Made by a program: the position numbers and the translations under genes
In this document: piece after piece, positions 59,474-64,000 of the stretch
Numbering within the stretch: position 1 is the first letter of the stretch
Layout: each line of letters opens with the position of its first letter
The notes under the pieces: model-generated
Told to the model about the DNA's origin: nothing
Database searches by the model: none
The model's input: the letters and a program-made list of their open reading frames with translations, nothing else
DNA from: Streptomyces chattanoogensis
GTDB lineage: Bacteria; Actinomycetota; Actinomycetes; Streptomycetales; Streptomycetaceae
Direction: 5' to 3'
NCBI RefSeq assembly: GCF_001294335.1
Contig: NZ_LGKG01000185.1
Span: 124,001 to 188,000 of the forward strand
Length of the DNA: 64,000 nt

Positions 59474-60272
59474 CGTGGAAAAGGACGTTGCGCAACGCTC
59501 AGAACCCTTGGTTCCAGGCGGCGACGATCCCCTCCATGTTCTCGCGGTGCAGGCTGCCCAGGGCGATCCACGAACCGTCGACGAAAGCGACGTCGAACCG
59601 CCCCTTGGTGGCGGCCTTCGGATGCGCAGTGACCCGGGCGATGTCCGTACGGGGCACCGCCACCCCGAAATCGCACTTCGGGGTGCCGTCCAGCCAGCTC
59701 TTGTTACGGTCCACGAGCACGATCAGCCGACGGTCGGTCAGCGCCTGGAATCGGGGTTCGTCGCCCGCGTTCTTCAGATCGACCAGGAAGCGCCCGGCCA
59801 TGCTCGACCAGCCGCCCGCCATGGGCTTGCCGTACATCATGTGCTCGACGGCGTCGTGCGCGGCGTCCTCGATATTCTCCTGAATTTCGAACACCGCGTC
59901 GGTGAGATCGCGGTCCGGCCGCCGCACGCTGTTGCCGCTGAAGTCGCCGGCGGCATACGTGGTGCCGGTCCCGCCCTCCCCGCCGCTGGTCCGCGTCACG
60001 GGGTTGTTCGCCAGCCGGTTGTTGATCGCCGGGCCCAGCGGCTTCGTCACCCTGCCCAGGGCGTTCCCCAGCGCGCCCCGTACCCGCTGTTCGAGCGCTG
60101 ACGGGGCGGACGGGGTGCACAGCTCGGCAGGGACGAGGGGCAACGCCGCATTGTGGCAGTAGTCCGAGGCGATGATCAGCCTTTCGCCCGGCTGGAGAAA
60201 GGGGGAAAGCAGTCGCGGTACATCGGCTTCATCCGGTGCCGCTCCTCTCGTCTGGTGTGCTGCTCGGCCGAA
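59474..60272 (-). repeat. Tandem duplication, left unit
   Basis: The left unit starts with CGTGGAAAAGGACGTTGCGC at 59474; the matching text of the right unit is at 60273. The unit contains a whole copy of the PH-like gene plus the last codons of the WXG protein gene and its ribosome binding region. The units differ by substitutions and small indels. Confidence 0.75.
59499..60232 (-). pseudogene. PH-like protein gene, frameshifted duplicate
   Basis: The ATG at 60232 gives MKPMYRDCFPPF, then the frame shifts: the next codons read SSRAKG and stop. Shifting by one base gives FLQPGERLIIASDYCHNAAL and a good match to the intact copy at 60298-60969, ending WNQGF. The shift lies in the C run near 60201-60210 (G run on the plus strand). 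The rest of the frame is open to 59499. It is either a decayed duplicate or a homopolymer sequencing error. Confidence 0.75.
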
Positions 60273-60297
60273 CGTGGAAAAGGACGTCGCGCAACGC

Positions 60298-60969
60298 TCA
60301 GAGCCCTTGGTTCCAGGCGGCGACGAACGCCTCCATGTGGGTGCGCACCGCACTGCCCAGGGCGATCCACGAACCGTCGACGAAGGCGACGTCGAACCGC
60401 CCCTTGCTGATGGTCTTCGGATGCGCGGTGACCCGGGCGATGTCCGTACGGGACACGGACACACCCACATCCCACTTCGGGGTGTTGTTCAGCCAGCTCG
60501 TGTTGTGGTCCACGAGCAGGAGCAGCCGGCGGTCGGTCAGCGCCTGACGTGTGGGGTCGCCGCCCGCGTTGGTCAGGTCGACCAGGAAGCGCCCGGCCAT
60601 GCTGTGCCAGCCGCCGTCCATGACGGTGCCCCAGATCGCCCGCTCGGTCGCCCGGTCGGCGACGTGTTCCAGGTCGATCGCCGCGTTCTCGACCCGGTCG
60701 CCGGCGCGGTCGGCGGCCCGGATGAACGGGTTGTTGACCACTCGGTCGCTGCCCAATGCCTCCAGCGGACGGGTCACCTTGCCCAGTGCGTTCCCCAGCA
60801 CGCCCCGTACCCGTTGTTCGAGCGCTGAGGGAGGGGCCGGGGTGCGCGGGGTCCGCAGCTCGGCGGGGACGGAGGGCAGCGCCGTGTTCTCGTAGTAGTC
60901 CGAGGCGATGATCAGCCTCTCCCCTGGCTGGAGAAAGGGCTGGAAACAGTCGCGGTACTCCGGCTTCAT
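60298..60969 (-). CDS. PH-like domain protein, intact copy, partner of WXG gene
   Basis: From ATG 60969 the 223-aa product begins MKPEYRDCFQPFLQPGERLI. It has ALTDRRLLLLVDHNTSWLNN and VTAHPKTISKGRFDVAFVDG with SWIALGS in the C-terminal half, which looks like a bacterial PH-type beta fold. There is no signal or membrane helix. It follows the WXG protein gene after 31 nt. It is probably an accessory protein or immunity-like partner; the function is not known. A frameshifted tandem copy follows it. Confidence 0.65.
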   Translation of the reverse strand: MKPEYRDCFQPFLQPGERLIIASDYYENTALPSVPAELRTPRTPAPPSALEQRVRGVLGNALGKVTRPLEALGSDRVVNNPFIRAADRAGDRVENAAIDLEHVADRATERAIWGTVMDGGWHSMAGRFLVDLTNAGGDPTRQALTDRRLLLLVDHNTSWLNNTPKWDVGVSVSRTDIARVTAHPKTISKGRFDVAFVDGSWIALGSAVRTHMEAFVAAWNQGL

Positions 60970-61000
60970 CCGGCGCCGCTCCTCTCGTCTGGTGTGCTGC

Positions 61001-62187
61001 TCAGCCGAACGGGTTGTCGGGATCGCGGGGTTGCTGGGCGGACATCGGTCGGGCGGCGAACCGCGGGTCCTGGGCGACGGGCTGTGTGCCGGCGAAGCCC
61101 GGGTCCGGGGCGGTGGGCCGTGCGTCGGGGATGTGCGCGAAGCCCGGGTCCGGAGCGGTGGGCTGCCCGTCGGGGATGTGCGCGAAACCCGGGTCCGTCC
61201 GCCGGGCAGCGGCGAGATCGGCGGACTCTGGGCGCCGGACGGCCCGGCGAAGTCCGACGCGGGCGGCAGATGCACCTGGGTGTGCTCGGGCCGGGACGAA
61301 TGGAACGGGACGTCGAAGTCGGACGAGGGCTTTTCGCCGGCCAGGAACTGGTCGACCTTCTCGGCCACTTGGTCGACGCCGTCGCCGACGACGACCCCCG
61401 CCGCGCCACCCACCGGATTACCGGTGAAGCCGAGGCCGCCCATCACGCCCTTGGCGCCGCCCTTGATCGCCTTGTGCACCTTCTTGGCGCCGTAGGCGAT
61501 GGCGAACTTCTCCGCCTCACCGGCGTCCTTGATGTGCTTCCAGGTCCACGGCTTCCACTTCTTGACCTTGGACAGCTTCTTGGCCTGCTTGAGCATCTTC
61601 AGGATGTTGGCGAGGGCCTTGAGCTCCTTGGCGAGGCGCGCCACCAGGCTGGCGATACGGGCCGAGGCGATGCCCGACTCCGCCGCCGCCGCAGCAGCCT
61701 CGGCCGCCAACGACACACCCGCTGTCACCACACTGAGCGCTACCGCCGCGGCCAGCGTGATCAGGGCCCACTCGATGAGCTCACGGATGACGGTCTCGAC
61801 CAACTCCTGGGCCATCTGGGCCTGCTCGGCAGCCCCCTCCAGGACCTCGGCCGTCTTGTCCATGTCATCGGCTTCCGCCTGCATGGCGGTTTCCAGCTCG
61901 GCGAGGTTGTTCTGGAAGGCCTCGGCGGACTGGCCGGTCCATTCGTGCGCGAGATCCGCACGGTCGCGCCGCTGGTCGGCCACGACTTCCCGGAGCTCGC
62001 GGGCCTTGTCCCGCCACAGCTTGGCGGCTTCGTTGAGCGTCTCGGGATCGCCGGTCACGAACTCCAGCTGATCGGCGAGCGGTTCGACAAGCGGACGCAT
62101 GATGTCGTCCACGATGCTGTCCATACCGCTCATCCAGTCATTGACCTTGTTGTAGGCGCTGACTGCTGACGATGCGGGCCCGCTCAT
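61001..62187 (-). pseudogene. WXG100-superfamily protein gene with a frameshift in its tail
   Basis: From ATG 62187 the frame encodes a helical WXG domain with W83-T-G85 in AHEWTGQSAEAFQ, a hydrophobic pair of helices near 145-195, a Lys-rich stretch and then SPPISPLPGG. Near 61197-61205 the frame breaks. The original frame, one base over, reads TDPGFAHIPDGQPTAPDPGF with repeats of about 15 residues and ends DPDNPFG at 61001, with high third-position GC. As sequenced, the original ATG frame reads through into the next gene. It is either recent damage or a base error. Confidence 0.7.
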
Positions 62188-62513
62188 ATGCTGCCACCCC
62201 CGTGCTGCACGCTGTTCAGAGTGCGGATCTGCTCGTCATCGGTGTCCTGGTAGGACTGCGCGGTGGCCGTGACGCCCTCGCTGATCTTCTCCTGCAGGGT
62301 GGCGATGTCCTCGAGGGTTTCCAGGGTGTCCTCCTGGCGCTCCTCGTAGTCCTTGCTGATTTCTTCCGATTCCGGAAGCTTGCCGAACGCTTCGCGGTGG
62401 ACGGAGTGCGAGGCGAGGCTGCTGCGGATCGCCCGCACCTTGTCCGCCCGCTGATCAGCGGTTTTGGCAAATGCGCGCAGGGCCTCTTGGGCAGCGGTGA
62501 ATTGCTCCGCCAC
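62184..62513 (-). CDS. ESAT-6-like small helical protein
   Basis: From GTG 62513 the 109-aa product starts VAEQFTAAQEALRAFAKTAD and is almost all helix with high charge, like WXG100-superfamily partners, though the WxG tripeptide is not obvious. GGGGGAG lies five bases upstream. Its stop overlaps the ATG of the WXG protein gene (ATGA), so the two form a pair for heterodimer formation or secretion. Confidence 0.72.
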   Translation of the reverse strand: MAEQFTAAQEALRAFAKTADQRADKVRAIRSSLASHSVHREAFGKLPESEEISKDYEERQEDTLETLEDIATLQEKISEGVTATAQSYQDTDDEQIRTLNSVQHGGGSI

Positions 62514-62610
62514 GGATCTCCCCCAGATCGTTGGTGTGGGTGGCCGGCTTGTTCGGGCGCCGACTCGCTTGGGTGCTCGAGTCAATCGTAGATAAAGGAT
62601 CGGACAACAA

Positions 62611-62643
62611 TGCGGGGCCCCAGTCAAATGCCGAGGCCCCGCA
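62611..62643 (-). terminator. Terminator after the aldehyde dehydrogenase genes
   Basis: TGCGGGGCC at 62611-62619 pairs with GGCCCCGCA at 62635-62643, 46 nt past the dehydrogenase stop. Confidence 0.65.
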
Positions 62644-62688
62644 CGGAAAGGTTTCGCAACCGATCCCCCTAAGGGGAGGAAAATTTCC

Positions 62689-63549
62689 CTAAACGCCCAT
62701 GGGGTGCCAGACCGTCTTCGTCTCCAGGAAGGAGAGCAGACGCCCGGTACCCGGGTCGGCGGACCAGTCGGCCGGCTCCGGGCGCAGGACGCGCTTGAGG
62801 TTGTCGGCCGCGGCCGTCTCCAGCTCCTTCGCCAACCCGGCGTCCGCACCCGCGAGATCGAGGGCGTTGACGTCCTGGTGGGCGGCGAGCGGCGCCGCGA
62901 TCTCCGCCGTACGGCCGGAGAGGATGTTGACCACACCGCCCGGCAGGTCGGAGGTGGCCAGCACCTCGGCCAGGGACAGGGCCGGCAGCGGGGACTTCTC
63001 GGACGTCACCACGACCACCGTGTTACCGGTGACGACCGCAGGCGCGATCACCGAGACCAGGCCGAGGAAGGACGAGTCCTGGGGGGCCAGGACGGCGACC
63101 ACACCGGTCGGTTCGGGGGAGGAGAGGTTGAAGTACGGGCCCGCGACCGGGTTGGCGCCGCCGGTGATCTGGGCGACCTTGTCGGACCAGCCCGCGTACC
63201 AGACCCAGCGGTCGATCGCCGCGTCCACCTGGGCGGTGGCCTTGGCCTTCGACAGCCCTTCGGCATCCGCGACCTCGGCGATGAACTGCTCGCGGCGGCC
63301 CTCCAGCATCTCCGCGATGCGGTAGAGGATCTGGCCGCGGTTGTACGCCGTGGCGCCCGACCAGCCGCCGAACGCCTTACGGGCGGCGACCACCGCGTCC
63401 CGGGCGTCCTTGCGGGAGGCCAGCGGGGCATTGGCCAGCCACGTCCCCTTGCAGTCCGTCACCTCGTACACCCGCCCGCTCTCGGACCGGGGGAACTTCC
63501 CCCCGACGTACAGCTTGTAGGTCTTGAGAACACTCAGCCGATCAGACAT
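62689..63549 (-). CDS. Short aldehyde dehydrogenase family protein
   Basis: From ATG 63549 the 286-aa product begins MSDRLSVLKTYKLYVGGKFP and has the N-terminal NAD-binding half of an aldehyde dehydrogenase (WSGATAYNRGQILYRIAEML, GPYFNLSSPEPTGVVAVLAP, VIAPAVVTGNTVVVVTSEKS). The catalytic Cys half is missing, which is normal for paired short/long ALDH genes in Streptomyces. Its start overlaps the end of the upstream dehydrogenase gene by 8 nt, so the two are made together. Confidence 0.85.
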   Translation of the reverse strand: MSDRLSVLKTYKLYVGGKFPRSESGRVYEVTDCKGTWLANAPLASRKDARDAVVAARKAFGGWSGATAYNRGQILYRIAEMLEGRREQFIAEVADAEGLSKAKATAQVDAAIDRWVWYAGWSDKVAQITGGANPVAGPYFNLSSPEPTGVVAVLAPQDSSFLGLVSVIAPAVVTGNTVVVVTSEKSPLPALSLAEVLATSDLPGGVVNILSGRTAEIAAPLAAHQDVNALDLAGADAGLAKELETAAADNLKRVLRPEPADWSADPGTGRLLSFLETKTVWHPMGV

Positions 63550-64000
63550 TGAGGTACGCCTCCAGGCCGTGGCGACCGCCCTCGCGGCCGTAGCCCGACT
63601 CCTTGTAGCCGCCGAACGGCGAGGTGGGGTCGAACTTGTTGAACGTGTTGGACCAGATGACGCCCGCACGGAGCTTGTTCGCCATCCACAGGATCCGCGA
63701 GCCCTTCTCCGTCCAGATGCCGGCCGACAGCCCGTACGGGGTGTTGTTGGCCTTGGCGACGGCCTCCTCCGGCGTACGGAAGGTCAGGACCGACAGCACC
63801 GGGCCGAAGATCTCCTCGCGGGCGATGCGGTGCGCCTGGGTGACGCCCGTGAAGAGGGTCGGCGCGAACCAGTAGCCGGAGCCGGGCAGCTCGCAGGCCG
63901 GGGCCCAGCGCTCGGCGCCCTCGGCCTCGCCCGCGTCGGCCAGCGCGGTGATCCGGGCCAGCTGCTCGGCGGAGTTGATGGCGCCGATGTCGGTGTTCTT
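63542..64000 (-). CDS. Aldehyde dehydrogenase, C-terminal part (5' end outside window)
   Basis: The visible 152 residues include NTDIGAINSAEQLARITALA, ILRAGVIWSN-type text as NKLRAGVIWSNTFNKFDPTS, and PFGGYKESGYGREGGRHGLE, the C-terminal ALDH motifs; the EEIFGPVLSV motif is also present. The catalytic Cys lies beyond the window. It is upstream of the short ALDH with an 8-nt overlap. The substrate is unknown. Confidence 0.88.
   Translation of the reverse strand, partial: KNTDIGAINSAEQLARITALADAGEAEGAERWAPACELPGSGYWFAPTLFTGVTQAHRIAREEIFGPVLSVLTFRTPEEAVAKANNTPYGLSAGIWTEKGSRILWMANKLRAGVIWSNTFNKFDPTSPFGGYKESGYGREGGRHGLEAYLNV

Noticed and set aside
60298..62187. A single 629-aa WXG-PH fusion protein
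   Set aside because: Codon composition and the DPGFAHIPDG repeats show the WXG tail belongs in another frame, ending at 61001, and the PH-like part has its own ATG and ribosome site region.
62650..62690. Third copy of the structured repeat (GATCCCCCTAAGGGG)
   Set aside because: Only the central CCCCTAAGGGG-type palindrome is similar; the flanks do not align.

Overview
The window is high-GC actinobacterial DNA with strong G/C bias at third codon positions, many GTG starts and 4-nt start/stop overlaps inside operons. Gene content and order match a Streptomyces chromosome core region: sdhCDAB, a Kdn/sialic-acid-type wall polymer locus, a nucleoside salvage locus, and the afsQ1-afsQ2/sigQ locus. 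All calls are from reading the sequence; no database was searched.

Layout. 1-2400: a Scr1-type helix-turn-helix (DUF5753) gene cut by the window edge, its DUF6879 partner broken by an in-frame TGA, and small hypotheticals. 2561-7138: a membrane metallophosphoesterase, then a type VII-like set of two WXG100-superfamily proteins and a mycosin-like subtilase, with no EccC ATPase in the window. 7218-11688: two alpha/beta hydrolases, TetR and MerR regulators, and an ArsR-type regulator that has lost its DNA-binding end. 11649-15055: succinate dehydrogenase. 15258-24687: an OHCU-decarboxylase-like protein, a GH20 lipoprotein, an ECF sigma factor with a membrane partner, an L,D-transpeptidase, an acyl-CoA mutase large subunit, a nucleotidyltransferase-like protein and a zinc-ribbon miniprotein. 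24703-27646: gluconate regulator, kinase and permease (gntR-gntK-gntP), with a short tandem repeat array between kinase and permease. 27805-30549: a small membrane protein, and an FAD monooxygenase divergent from a TetR gene with two clear operators.

30566-39092 is a wall-polymer locus. The minus strand carries an acyltransferase, a polysialyltransferase-family protein and a GT2. The divergent plus strand carries a DUF6716 glycosyltransferase, a fused CMP-acylneuraminate cytidylyltransferase-HAD phosphatase, a NeuB-type synthase and a GT52-like transferase. The enzyme set suggests making CMP-Kdn (or a related nonulosonate) and polymerising it outside the usual NeuC/ManNAc route. 39264-40469 is an M20 amidohydrolase.

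40727-52243 is a nucleoside uptake and salvage region: a BMP lipoprotein, ABC ATPase, two permeases, cytidine deaminase, thymidine phosphorylase and, further on, adenosine deaminase, with a truncated MFS gene, a LysR gene and a hydrolase in between. Four transcription starts here share the palindrome CTAYGCGYGTAG at the same place against the -10 box. I read this as the operator of a dedicated nucleoside repressor not encoded in the window, and it is the most testable new observation.

52461-58843 holds small envelope proteins (a repeat-bearing exported protein, PspC, VanZ), the AfsQ1/AfsQ2 two-component system with its lipoprotein partner, divergent sigQ with an AfsQ1 box between, and a uridine-kinase-like gene. 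58996-62513 is an exported protein followed by a second WXG100 locus with a tandem duplication and two frameshifts. 62689 to the end is a pair of overlapping aldehyde dehydrogenase genes, the upstream one cut by the window edge. A structured repeat of about 65 nt occurs twice, at about 50170 and 53814.
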